Positions 46,322 through 57,695 of a DNA stretch of 64,000 bases are shown here, piece by piece. The notes under the pieces are model-generated. The model saw only the letters and a program-made list of their open reading frames with translations. It made no database searches and had not been told where the DNA came from. This stretch comes from Hygrophila difformis (lineage: Eukaryota; Streptophyta; Magnoliopsida; Lamiales; Acanthaceae). Numbering within the stretch: the first letter of the stretch is position 1; each line of letters begins with the position of its first letter. The stretch covers positions 44,748,055-44,812,054 of the forward strand of contig JAOANR010000008.1 of NCBI GenBank assembly GCA_030278955.1, in the 5' to 3' direction. The translations under genes were made by a program, and so were the position numbers.

Positions 46322-47440
46322 ATGGCACCTAGGAGAAAACCGAGGAAGGTAAGTCCAAACGGCACTGACGCTAACCTCTCCAACGTGGCCAATAACAATG
46401 AGACCCCTCAGAACCTAGGAGAACGAGTGCCTCCTGCACCCAATAACATGGAAGAACATCTAAGGACTGTGGAGGAAGTCCTTGTAGCATTAGGAAATAC
46501 CGAGGCGCATAGGACACAAACAGTACCTCTGCCAGTAGCCCGAGTCAACTACTTGGCGTTAGTAAACCCCTACAACCCACCCCATTATGACAGCCAAGAG
46601 GATTCGGCCAAGTTGGAAGGGTGGATCCGTACACTTGATAAGCTCTTAGACGCTATCAAATGCCCTGAGGAGGAGAAGATACGTGTAGCGACCTACTACT
46701 TAGGAGGCGAAGCCGATGAGTGGTGGCAAGACCTTCAAACGAATTCAGTGGAAGACGAAGAAGCCTACACTTGGGAAGAATTCAAGGAAGCCTTGAGGGA
46801 ACGATTCTACCCACTGAGCACCAAGACTGCAAAGTACGAGGAATTTATCAACTTAAAGCAAGGTGCACAGACAGTGCAAGAATACTACAGCAAATTCAAG
46901 GAGCTAGTACGATTTGCTATGAGGTTTGTACCGACCGACTCTGACAAGGCTCAGAAATTCGAGATGGGTCTAAACCTTAGCATCCGGGAGATACTTGCAG
47001 TAGGACAATTCACGAACCTGCAGACGATATATGATCGCGCTGTAGCAATTGCTCGAATCCAGCAATTGAAGCGTAAGGAACATGGTGAGTCGAGCAAGGA
47101 CTCGCAAGGACTTGAGAAGAAGGATCGGAAAGACAACAATAACAACTCTAGGAAAGACAATGGATCTCGAAGGAAGGAAAATAAAGGTCTCAACAATGGA
47201 GGAGATGACAACCGTGGTGCGTTTATACCACGCTGCCCACGATGCAACCATACACATCTGGTGCGCCAATGCCCGAAGCCTGGAACCTGCAATAGGTGCG
47301 GCAAGCTTGTTCACAAGGCTAGGGGATGTCGAACGCCAGAGGAGGCGATCGACAAGAGAGAAGATTTGGTGAACCTTCAGCAAGGAGAGAGGGATGAAGA
47401 CCAAGACCGAAACCCGAAACCTCTTGAGAATACTGAATAG
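46322..47440 (+). CDS. W gag (gag-only element)
   Basis: A 372-residue gag starting MAPRRKPRK, aligned with the Y and Z starts. It has the gag core (about residues 80-225), a basic Lys/Arg/Asn-rich linker, and two zinc knuckles (about residues 302-340), the first CX2CX3HX4C and the second CX2CX4HX4C. The stop comes shortly after, and the next bases, CAGTTATGGGGACATAACTG, match the very end of pol in Y. Thus protease, reverse transcriptase and integrase were removed by one deletion that left an intact gag. It could supply gag or simply be a relic with an open frame. Confidence 0.85.
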   Translation: MAPRRKPRKVSPNGTDANLSNVANNNETPQNLGERVPPAPNNMEEHLRTVEEVLVALGNTEAHRTQTVPLPVARVNYLALVNPYNPPHYDSQEDSAKLEGWIRTLDKLLDAIKCPEEEKIRVATYYLGGEADEWWQDLQTNSVEDEEAYTWEEFKEALRERFYPLSTKTAKYEEFINLKQGAQTVQEYYSKFKELVRFAMRFVPTDSDKAQKFEMGLNLSIREILAVGQFTNLQTIYDRAVAIARIQQLKRKEHGESSKDSQGLEKKDRKDNNNNSRKDNGSRRKENKGLNNGGDDNRGAFIPRCPRCNHTHLVRQCPKPGTCNRCGKLVHKARGCRTPEEAIDKREDLVNLQQGERDEDQDRNPKPLENTE

Positions 47441-47821
47441 GCAGTTATGGGGACATAACTGAAATCATAAGATGGAGAGGATGTGATACCCCATAATTTC
47501 TTTTTGGAGTTCGACTCGATATGATGTATCCTAAATCATAAATAAACAAATTCAAATTATTTTGAACTACGTTATGGCTTGATCACTTCACAGGGTACGT
47601 AGGCAGCTTGGAAATTTAAATTCTGAGTTCAGTCACAAAATTTTAAAAAAAAAATAAAGAAAAAAAATCCAATATAAACGAAGGACCATAGTTCTTAGCT
47701 CGAGAGAAGCTAAAAATGCAAATTCGAGGGCGAAGTTGATTCTTAAGGAGGGTAGACTGTAATACCCGTGAAATCAGTAAGGCAACTTCGAGGTCGAAGT
47801 TGATTCTTAAGGAGTATAGAC
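47441..47821 (+). mobile_element. W 3' untranslated region with duplicated PPT/LTR junction
   Basis: This holds a relic outer junction (purine tract, then TGTGATACCCC at 47482), a 60-base block shared with the Y and V LTR starts (about 47548-47635), then two tandem copies of hairpin, purine tract and TGTAATACCCGTGAAATCAG, 64 bases apart (47758 and 47822). Confidence 0.7.
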
Positions 47822-47870
47822 TGTAATACCCGTGAAATCAGTCACCCATAAATAAATAAATAAACACATA

Positions 47871-47901
<31 letters not shown>

Positions 47902-48399
47902 AAAGAAAGCATAATAGATAAATAAAGAATCATAAGAAATGAGAACGGGAATTTAAATTAGAAAGGAACCAAAGTTCCGAGAACCCGGGAAACCGAAGAC
48001 AATTTAATTAAATAAATTGTACACGGGTACCCGACACCAACGGACTCGAGAATTCGACACCAATATTAAATTTAGATCCGAATAAAATTAAGATAGGAAA
48101 TCGGAGCCCGAAGATAGCCCGAAAATCGGAGTCCGAGAACATAGAGGGATAGAAGTACGAAAGAGAGGAGAAAAGGCCCGACGGATCGCACGACCCAGCC
48201 CAGACCGAAGTCCAGGCCAGGGTGGCGCGGTCTCCGCGCTGTGAGAAGGGGGAGAGCGCGCCAAGTGCGCGCCGTTGGCGACAGACGAGACGTTCCGCGA
48301 TTTACTCGCCCGAATCCGGATTTTCCGACTTCAGTTGCTTTCCTTTCGGTTCAAGACACCCTAGGGCTGACTTTGGACGTCCCCTAGGTCCCTTACATC

Positions 48400-48407
48400 T
48401 ATAAATA
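48400..48407 (+). promoter_or_regulatory. TATA box of W 3' LTR
   Basis: TATAAATA, about 150 bases before the first donor-like GTAAG. The same arrangement occurs in the related LTR at 61805. Confidence 0.6.
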
Positions 48408-50159
48408 ACCATTCTAATCAGCTCGGAACACATTGAAAACCCTACGAAAAATCTCTACACATCAAACCCTAATCCCGAAGTCGTCGGAGGCACGAAACCA
48501 AGAGAAGGGACTGCCTTGGACGAAAATCGGAAGACTTCTATCATCGTGGTAAGATCTGATCCCTTCTTTACCGTTCTTGATTCGAAAACGAATCCTAACT
48601 CGATCCTTTTTCCTATTCTAAACCCCGATCCGGATCGAGAGCGAAGAACCCGATGGAATCAAGGAGATAAACGGTGGACTGAAGCCACGCCTCCGAATCG
48701 ACGAGCCGAGACGACCATAGATCTGTAAGTTAATACTTACTATGGTTTTGGGTGATTAAAAAACAACCAACGTAGAGATCTAATTAAACAACCCTAAATC
48801 TGTCAACGAAGAAAACCCACGGCGCAGCATTTTTGCACGATTTTTCCGAACCCCTAAATCTGTTCAAACGAGAAAACTTAAAACACGAAAAACGTTCCTA
48901 AGACATAGATCTATCTCCTGTAAAAATTTCATAACTTTTCATTAAGTTTTGATATCTGAAATCGACCCCAAACCGAACTGTTCTAAATTTAGATCTTGAA
49001 ATCTTGACAGATTCTTGGTTCAAACTTCTTGGCGATTTTGACACTAGATTTAGGCGGAACTAGGAGCTGTGTTAAACACAAATTTGTAGATCTATAAGTT
49101 TAGAACATCCCTGTAAATTTTTAGAATTTTTCGTTAAGATGTGGACCTCCGAACCTGAGCCGATCCGATCTGCGTTCTTACCGAATTCAAGAATCTTGAC
49201 AGAAATTAGTTTCGAACTTGATCTAAAGATTAACCTCTGATCCGACGATAATTAGGCTTTGTGTTCTAAATGAAAGTTGTAGATAATTGTCTTAAGAATC
49301 CCCCTGTAAAATTTCATCAAGTTTGGAGTGGGTTTGCTATGGTAGATCGTGAAATCTTGAAACTGCTGTTGGAAATATTCGGACAGATTTGCAACCTGAT
49401 AGAAATCTACGTTTTTGACTCATTTCCTTAACCCGGATCGAAAACGTTAAAACACAAAACTTGTTCATCTCTGTGTTTTCGAGTCACAGGTCAAAGGTCA
49501 GAATATTTGGACTTAAAACCGATTTTTAATTAATTTTGGAGTAAACAATGGTTTATCGAAGTCAAATCTTGAAAATCTTGTTGAAAAGGATTTTAAATGA
49601 TATCGGAGCGAATAGCGTCCTGAAATAGTATATTTTGAGAAACTTACTAAATTTGTGGAATTGGTCTTTCTAAATAAAGAGAAGATTAAAACATTGTGGT
49701 TTATGACTAAGCTGGATACTGTCAATGTTCTCTACGGCTTGGGACATAAGAGCCCAAGTGTATGTCTTGTGGACGTAAGAGCCCTAGCGAAATATTGATT
49801 GTATGGCTAGCGAACGCATTGAACCTATTAAAAGATCGACCATGATACTTGTGGACATAAGAGCCCAAGCATAAGGCTGGCGGACATAAGAGCCCTAGCG
49901 ATGGTGATCTCTAAAACAAATGAAACGAGAAGTTTATGAGAATTCCAAATTAAATCTGTATTAAATTGTGCTTTTAAATTTATGGCAATTTATTTAATTA
50001 CTTTGCGAGCTATATTTATGATCTTATGGAATCCATGTCTTTTAAATTATGCAATTAAAATCTTATTAGATGAATAAAATTAAACCATGTCTTGTATGCA
50101 CATGTTTTCCTTAAATTTAATTAATGGCTTTGAAACCCCATAATCATGTATGTGTTAAC

Positions 50160-50209
50160 TTACTCAGCACGTTGTGCTGACCAAAACCATTTCTTTCTTT
50201 TTGCTACAG
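50160..50209 (+). other. Putative branch point, hairpin and 3' splice site in W 3' LTR
   Basis: Copy of 1191-1242: CTTACTCAG, stem CAGCAC/GTGCTG (50165-50179), pyrimidine tract and CAG at 50207-50209. Confidence 0.55.
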
Positions 50210-50560
50210 AGTATGAAGGTTATGCATCATCATATGCATACATGGGGAATTTTGGGGAGAATATTATATTTTGAATTTTTGCGTTAGACTAGAATTTGCA
50301 TGAACGGGCCTGTTTAACCCGTGTATTGGCCATGTTGGCCCTATTTTTAAATTCCGCTGCATTATATATGTAAATATTATTTTCCGCTGCAACTGTAATG
50401 ACATTATTTTTAAATTATATCATTATGGGTTGTTTGATGTTTTAAATTCTGAAAAACCATAGCCTTGCATCTCTTTAGCAAACTCGGAGAAGCCGTGTCT
50501 TTCTAGGGAGGTGTGGCGGCGACACCCCGACCTGGGTGACCAAAAACCGGGGTGTTACAG

Positions 50561-50926
50561 CTGCCCAAAGGCTTCGAGGATCCTCATCATTCAAAACATT
50601 TCTACGAGCTCAACAAAGCACTATACGGGTTGAAACAGGCTCCTAGGGCTTGGTACGAGAGGCTCTCGAAGTATTTGCTTGAACATGGATTCGAAAGAGG
50701 AAGTCTTGACAAGACACTATTCATCAAAAGAGAAAGCAAAGGAATTCTAATCGTTCAAGTCTATGTAGATGACATAGTTTTTGGATCAACACATCATGTG
50801 CTCAAGGACCACTTCATCGAAATAATGGGTAAGGAGTTCGAAATGAGCATGGTTGGGGAACTAACTTACTTTCTTGGCTTGCAGGTAGCACAAAAGAAAG
50901 ATGGCATATTTCTAAGCCAAACCAAG
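50561..50926 (+). pseudogene. Copia element C reverse transcriptase fragment (SIRE-like)
   Basis: The frame opens directly at the W edge with LPKGFEDP and continues through ALYGLKQAPRAWYERL and the YVDD catalytic box (VQVYVDDIVFGST) to LSQTK, typical of Ty1/copia reverse transcriptase of the SIRE/Maximus type. It is cut at 50926 by V and continues at 53659. The start of the gene lies beyond W, outside the window. Confidence 0.93.
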
Positions 50927-52921
50927 TGTGACAACCCGAATATTTCCGGATGTTTTATACAAATACTTTGTACCCCAAAGAAACAAATTCAAATTGTTTT
51001 GAACTACGTAATGACTTGATCCCTTCACGGGGTACGTTGGCAACTCGAAAATTTCAATTCTGGGTTCAGTCACATAATAACAAACAACGACACACAATAA
51101 TACAATCGCTTAATCAAACAATTCCCGAACTCGCGAGAGGATGAAGTGCAACTTCGAGGACGAAGTTGGTTCTTAAGGGGGGTAGACTGTAATACCCGTA
51201 AATTTTAGAATATAAAAATAGGAATTAATCCAATAGGAGAGAAGGTTTTGTTTCCGAGAACCCGTAGACGCGGAAATGCACGGAAGTCAAAGGACGACGA
51301 ATTAGAACCCGACGGACCAAAACCGACGGTCTTGGGATTTCAAGCATGAAATCGAATTGAGACGGAATAAATTTATGATGAGAAGCATAATCCGGAAATG
51401 ACCCGGAAGATCGAGCGCGAAAACGGGGAAGGATAGAAGTCCGAAAGAGAGGAGAAAAAGACCCGACGGATCGGATCGCACGGACCCGCCCGGACCGCAG
51501 TCCAGGCGAGGGCCGCGCGCTGGCCGGGCGGGGTTTGGCCAAAAGGCGCGCCAACCCCGCGTGGCTCTACAGGTTTTGGCAACTTGCGCGTTTTCGGCGA
51601 TTTCTTACCATAATTCGACCTCCCGACTTTGGAAAGCAGATTTTGGTCGAAGGGAAAGCCTTTAGGGCGACCTAGCGCTGCCTCCCCACCCTTTTCATCA
51701 GTCACAAATCACCCTCTACTCTCCCAAACTCTCTCCAAAGCCAAAACACTTTCCGACGACTTCCCGACGACTTTCCGATCACTTCCCGGCGACGAAAACC
51801 GACGGAGGAGGCGCGGAATACAAGATCCCTAGTGTTCTAATCTGTGGTAAGTCGTTCATAGATTTCCATTTAAGTTTTTGAACCCGAAAACTCGATCTAA
51901 CATTGGATTTCTTCGTCCGATTTGAAATCGTGGCCAAAGTCGGAAGCTTGACGTTGAGGAGATCCGTTCGTAGCAATTTAGACGAGCCAGCGACCTTAGG
52001 ACGACCAAAACTCCCTATCACTGTAAGTTGAGCCTTCCATATCAATAGGGGTGATTTAGGGGCGTCTGGTATAGTCGTAATGTAACGAAACGTAAAAATC
52101 GAAATTAAAAACCCCAACTTGCGCAGTTTCTGAAATCGGCCTAAAACTCCTATTTCAAGGATTCAATCCGAGAAACTCAAAACTAGACTTTCAGACATTT
52201 TCGTTAACATTTGCTATTTTAAATCGCATCGAAAAGAAACTGTTTTGACAAAACGTGTTTGAAATCTGCCTATGAACATGTTCGAACTTAGTGAGTTTGT
52301 TTCTATATTTTGTAGTCCGATTTGATCTTTACAATCTAAATGAAAGTTGTAGATAATCATGTCTAGTATATGTGGTTAAAATTTCAGAATTTTTGGAGTC
52401 CATTTGATATGTCAAAAAGCCAATTTTCCGAACTGTGTCAAACCTGAGTCCGGACAGATTTCTGTTTGCATAATAAAATCGATTTTTGACATGTTTCCTC
52501 AACTTATTTCGAAAAAGTTAAAACACGAAAGTTGTTCGTTAGGGTGTTTTGCATAAACTGTGAAGTTTTTAGATTTTTCGGACTTAAACCGAATTTTTAA
52601 ATTGAAAAGGCGCAAACTGTGACGCCAAGATACTTTTAAATCGAAGGATTTTGAAATTTCGAAACGAACGATCAAAGATTTGAAATACGATACATCTATA
52701 CTTTTGAAAAACCCCGATACATTAAATCTAAACGATACATGAGATACTTGGTGGAGGGTGAGTGCTCTGCAGGGTGCCCCTCTAGCCTTTCTCTTCGGGC
52801 CTATAATGGACGAGAGAATTTGATGAGATATTACGCCAATCGGCGGGAGAAACATGGCCTACTCTCTCGGGTTGTCCGTATGGATTTCCCGAGGCTCCGG
52901 AGTGGTACTGGGTATGGCAGA

Positions 52922-52995
52922 TACGGCTGCGGCCGCCGGATCACCGGCTAAACGAGATACTTACGAAACGGCTGCGGCCGCCGGATCACCGGCTA
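52922..52995 (+). repeat. Tandem repeat in V with GCCGG-ATCA-CCGGC hairpins
   Basis: Two near-identical units of about 28 bases, each with a perfect five-pair stem. They occupy the same relative place in the LTR as the hairpin arrays of Y, W and Z. Confidence 0.75.
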
Positions 52996-53260
52996 TACCA
53001 AACACTGAAAAATGGTTACGTAACGGGGGAAATAAAAGAATTAATATTTTTAAGTATTTATTTATTTTTGCATGTTTTTAAATTATGCATTTAAATTATG
53101 TCTTTAGATTTCGTATCATGATTTAATTGTTATTGTGGATCAAATGCATGTTCAAGTACACAATTAAAATATTATTTCCTTTAAATTTTGTGAATGCATG
53201 TTAGGAGTGGAATTTTAAATTATCTAATTGAATCCCTTTATTGCTATGTTAGGATCGACT

Positions 53261-53312
53261 TACTCAGTATTTTATATACTGATAAAATTGTTGTTTTCTC
53301 TTTTCCTTTCAG
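53261..53312 (+). other. Putative branch point, hairpin and 3' splice site in V
   Basis: CTTACTCAG, stem CAGTAT-TTTAT-ATACTG (53265-53281), a long pyrimidine tract and CAG at 53310-53312 before AGTATGAAG. Confidence 0.55.
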
Positions 53313-53658
53313 AGTATGAAGATAATGCATGAGCATATGCATTGGGGGATAGAAAAACTTTAACGTTGTTTTTATTGCATTTATGATACTTGCATAACGG
53401 GCATGTAAATCCCGAGTTTTGGCCATGTCGGCCCACTTTACATTTTTCCGCTGCGATATATTGTTACTACTACTATATGTGTGGATGCTACTTATTATTA
53501 TTATTTTTAAATAGATTCCGGACTTGTTTTTTTTAAACCTTTTTGCAATACCTATAGCCTTGCATCTCTTTGGCAAGCCCGGAGAATCCATGTCTTGCTA
53601 GAGAGATGCGGCGGTGACATCCCGGCCTGGGTTATCAAATCCGGGGTGTTACACCAAG

Positions 53659-54438
53659 TATGCTCGGAACATTGTCAAAAAGTTTGGCATGGAGTCCAGC
53701 AAACCTGTCCGAACTCCTATAGGGACTAATGACAAATTGAGCAAAGATCCCAGTGGTCAAAGTATGGATCAAAAACTCTATCGAAGCATCATTGGAAGCC
53801 TACTATACTTAGCTGCAAGTCGACCAGACATAAGCTATGCAGTTGGTGTATGTGCTCGTTATCAAGCCGATCCCAAGAAATCCCACTTGAAAGCTGCCAA
53901 AAGAGTGATCAAATATGTTTCAGGAAAAAGTGATCTTGGTACATGGTACTCTAATGAATCTAATCTTTCATTACTTGGCTATAGTGATGCAGATTGGGCT
54001 GGTGATGCGGATGATAGAAAATGCACAACAGGAGGATGCTTCTATATTGGAACCAATCTAGTCAGTTGGTATAGCAAAAATCAAAGCTTAATCTCACTCT
54101 CAACTGCCGAAGTTGAATACACTGCAGCAGGAAGTTGTTGTGCACAATTGCTATGGATGAAGCAAATGATGCTAGACTATGGAATTGATCAAGAAATCCT
54201 CACTATACTATGTGATAACATGAGTGCAATCAACATCTCAAAGAATCCAGTCCAACATGGGAGAACCAAACATATTGAGCTTCGACATCACTTCATTAGA
54301 GAACTTGTTGAAGATGGAATTGTGTCCATCCAACATATCGGGACTACTGAGCAACATGCGGATATTCTCACTAAGGCATTAGATCGTGAAAAATTCGAAA
54401 AATTAAGAAGGAATCTTGGTCTATGCACGATCACATAA
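53659..54438 (+). pseudogene. Copia element C: reverse transcriptase end and RNase H
   Basis: YARNIVKKFGM continues the frame broken at 50926. The RNase H domain follows, with SDADWAGD, the LSTAEVEYTA box and LCDNMSAI, and ends at a stop after LCTIT. This part is undamaged, but the gene is split by V and W and cannot be expressed whole. Confidence 0.93.
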
Positions 54439-54896
54439 ATTCTCACAAATCATGGAATAAGTTTTATGTTTATGAAATTTCCATATTTTTATTTTTTGCA
54501 TATATTTTATTTCCTTACTTATATTATTTTGTGAATTTTGTGTCTAATACAAGTGTTTAGATGTATTTTCAGCAGGATCACAACTAACCATGTTTACCAT
54601 AATTTAAATTCTGAAATCAAATTTGAACTTGATGCGACACCAAGTCTGACAGGCGCGTGAGGCGGGAACGGTTACCTGCACTATCCGTTTGAAATCGTGA
54701 TCATTGCAGTTTGGAAAGTCGTGATCCTCCTTCCAAATTTGAATTAAGGGAAGTTTCTCATGTAATTGTGCCCATATCTCTCCTTATCCTGTTTCCTTAC
54801 TCCTCCGTTCTCTCTTCCTCAACATTCCTCATATATTCTCCAAAGAATTTGTGTTTCTTCACTTGCTCTTGTCAAAGGATCTATCTTACAGGAAAA
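54439..54896 (+). other. Spacer between pol and the env-like ORF of C
   Basis: AT-rich spacer. A pyrimidine-rich stretch ends in ATCTTACAG (about 54882-54890), just before the ATG at 54897, and resembles a 3' splice site. The frame is open upstream from 54711 but without recognisable protein. Confidence 0.5.
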
Positions 54897-57252
54897 ATGG
54901 TGAAAACCCGTGGAAGCCAAAGCTCAAGGTCACAAGATCCCACCCCTGCATCTTCCATAGGAATAAAGAAAGTAATATCTCCGGAGGAGTCCAACGCAAA
55001 GGGGCGAGCCAAAGCAGTTCAACAGGCGATTGTTGAACAAACCATCTCGGAAACACCTTCTCTGGTACCTATTCCATTCCCCTCCTCATCTCCATCCACT
55101 GCCGAAGGAAAAGGTGCCACCACTGTTGCTGTTCAAGACCTTCTCGACATTCGGGCCGAAGTAGCCGGAGCCAACACCATGAAGCAAAAGGAAGTAGGAT
55201 CGCAGAAGGCTAAAGAAAAAGGTGTCTCCACCAACAAACCTAGAGAGAAAGCCGTGGCGAGGAAAAACGCCACCATCAGCAAACGTGTTGAAGCAGATCT
55301 TGCAAATGCGTTGAAGCCTATGGATGCCATTCTGGCCAATCTCCCCACAATGGGATCTGGCAAAGAGATGGAAGCAACCTTGCCATCTAAAGTTGCGGAC
55401 CATGCACCAAAAGATGCACAAAATTGTCCACCGCAAAGCCCAAGAAGAAAACTCCAGCAAAGAAGACTGTTGTGCAATCAAGTGAAGTGCCTGAACCTGC
55501 TCCCGTCACCACGACCGTGGAAAGTCCCAAAGAACCACTGCAAATCACTGCCTCTGCAACTCACACCAGTCCAACTAGGGTGTCGGAACCACTGACTGAA
55601 CACCCTGATGAAGAGGAACTGGATTCCGATTATGTGCAAGAATCTGATGATGGAAGCTCTGGAGATGAATCGATGGTCGACATCAGTGATGATGAGAAGA
55701 ATGATGCCGCGAACAAGATCACTGAAGAGATTGCCTGGACAGCAAGCCAAAAGAGAAAGCATCTTCTGAGAAAGGAAACTGAACCAGCGGCCCCAGAAAA
55801 AGAGACTACTATCACTGAAGCTGAACATGAAGAAGAGGTCGAGGGATCATCTAGTTCTGAGGACAATCAGAACAAGGAGTCCGGCGGTGACATTGAACAC
55901 CTTCATGATGATGCCCCTGGACCAACTGAGGGGGAGAATACTACTGAAGACAAGTCTGAGGATTTGGGATCACAAGACACTCAAAGTGAGCAAGAAGGAT
56001 CCGAGGAAGAAGAAACAGATGAGAGACAGGAGAAGAAGATGAACCTGATCTCAAGGAAGAGGAGGAGCCTCAAACTGAGACACGTGAACTAACTCCACCA
56101 GCAAGGAGTTCACCAAAGGAGTCTGAACTAAGGAAGAGGACCCATCTTGAACCAGAAGGATCTTCCAAAGCTGCAGCATCCAAAAAGAGGAAGATTGTTG
56201 TATCATCTTCTGAAGATCATGAACCAGAGATCATTGATATTCAGAATGCCATCACCACTGAGTTCTATTACGAAGTGTCTGAACAATACTTCTCAACAGT
56301 CCTAGAAAAGATGAAGGTGCACCCAGAGATCAGATTTGCTGCTATTCGACATGAGGAAATGGGGTGGCATCAATACCTGGAGAAGAGGTCCTTACTCTTT
56401 TGGGCTACTAAGATCAAGCAATTCAAAGGACAGCTAGTTAGGCATTTTTGTGCAAACCTGAGCGAAGATGTCCTCAACTCAAAGAGTCCATGGTTCGAGT
56501 TGTGCTATGTTCATGGAGAGTTGTTCGAACTAAAAGCCAAGGCCCTGAATCGATTTCTACAGGTACCACGACCATCCTTCAAAACTGTGTATTCACGCTC
56601 TGCAGTTTAATATGGCGAAAATTGCTGAGACACTAACTGGGGTGGAAGGAAAACGTATTCATGGTAAACGGTTGAGTGCTGGTGCTTTAACACAAAGGTT
56701 TTCACTCCTCTATAAACTATGTGCACACAATATTATGCCCACTGCAACCACTCTGTTGTGTCCAAGAACATGTGTAAGTTGTTGTTTGCCATAGATCAAA
56801 ATTATAAAATCAACTATGAAGCTCTTGTTCTCGAACAAATGATGGTCTTTGCTGGCAAAATCAAGAGGAAGTACAACACCACACTACCCTTTCCTGCTCT
56901 TATCAAAGAGTATCAGAACCATCTCAACATTTTGGGGAGCAAGCATGATCGACCCGAAGATCTGGCAGACTTCAAGTTGTCCTCTGCCCTCGTGAAGAAG
57001 AAACCCGACCTGCCTGGACCAGGAGAAAGGATACCTGCCAAAGATGCCTTCTCCTTGGTACGTGATGAACTTGCTGATCACATTAACCATCTGAAAGTGT
57101 TGGAAGCACAGGTGCATACAAGAGTTCAAGCAGCTGTAAAGCTGTTCAGGCAGCTTCCTGATGTATGGTCGGATGAGGACAAAGACATGGATACCAATCC
57201 AGAGAAGGAGTCTGATGATTCTGATGCAGATTCCTCTGAGGAATCTGAGTGA
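54897..57252 (+). pseudogene. Env-like third ORF of SIRE-type element C (frameshifted)
   Basis: It starts at MVKTRGSQSSRSQDP with a good start context, then a long Ser/Lys/Glu-rich low-complexity part with acidic runs, a KKRK basic cluster near 56190, and a folded C-terminal domain: FYYEVSEQYFSTVL, TGVEGKRIHGKRLSAGALTQ and SKNMCKLLFAIDQNYKINYE. It ends in an acidic tail, DSDADSSEESE. Position after RNase H fits the env-like ORF of SIRE elements. No clear signal peptide or membrane span is seen, so an envelope role is doubtful. Frame changes occur near 55430, 56040, 56590 and 56755, so it is decayed. Confidence 0.75.
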
Positions 57253-57681
57253 TTTGCCCTTTTTGGGCAAAATGTGCGCCAGAGGGGGAGTTCAGTTGAT
57301 ATAACCGCTGATCGGTTCCTCTGGCAAGCGCTAAAACAAGGAGGGGGAGTCTGCTGCTGAAGGGTAACAAACTTTTGTGTTCTGTCAAACTATTTGAACT
57401 ACTTTTGTGAACTACTTATGGATATTGAATAATGGCCTGTAATTATTAAACCTTGATTCTTGATGCTTTATTTAGTTTTATTGACATATGCTGTTTTGAT
57501 GTACATGCTCCTAGATTGAACTGATAGGCATTTTGTTCGGAGCATTAGAATAGTTTATCTTGAAATGGGTATCAATGTAATCGGTGGTTGGGTTGAATGG
57601 GAAGAATTTCTCCATTTATGTTCCTTTGTTACTTGTTTAGACATCGGTTTGATCAACTCATATACTGGCCCACATTCTGCC
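57253..57681 (+). other. 3' untranslated region of C
   Basis: No gene. A purine tract GGAGGGGGAG at about 57339 precedes the final one and may be a second, internal plus-strand primer. Confidence 0.6.
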
Positions 57682-57695
57682 AAAAAGGGGGAGAT
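57682..57695 (+). other. Polypurine tract of C
   Basis: AAAAAGGGGGAGAT directly before TGTTGGGAACC. Confidence 0.88.

Larger units (their letters stand above)
47822..50559 (+). mobile_element. Element W, 3' LTR (complete)
   Basis: A 2738-bp LTR, TGTAATACCCG to GGGGTGTTACA. In order it has an AAAT microsatellite (about 47847-47902), a GC-rich block (about 48220-48290), a TATA box (48400-48407), donor-like sites (48549, 48725), a hairpin array (about 49735-49900), an acceptor module (50160-50209) and a terminal stem (50467-50473 with 50508-50514). It ends inside the copia element C. Confidence 0.93.
50927..53653 (+). mobile_element. Solo LTR V (Ty3/gypsy) with extended 5' end
   Basis: A 2727-bp LTR-like unit flanked by CCAAG on both sides (50922-50926, 53654-53658). 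It starts TGTGACAACCC and ends GGGGTGTTACA and contains no coding interior. A second PPT plus LTR start (hairpin 51149-51168, purine tract, TGTAATACCCG at 51188) lies 261 bases inside. Other landmarks are donor-like sites (51847, 52023), a tandem repeat (52922-52995), an acceptor module (53261-53312) and a terminal stem (53562-53569 with 53602-53609). Confidence 0.88.

Noticed and set aside
46970..47404. 144-residue antisense ORF over W gag
   Set aside because: Shadow of the gag frame.
51188..53653. Reading V as an inner LTR starting at 51188
   Set aside because: The CCAAG duplication and the restored copia frame fit the outer edge at 50927, not 51188.
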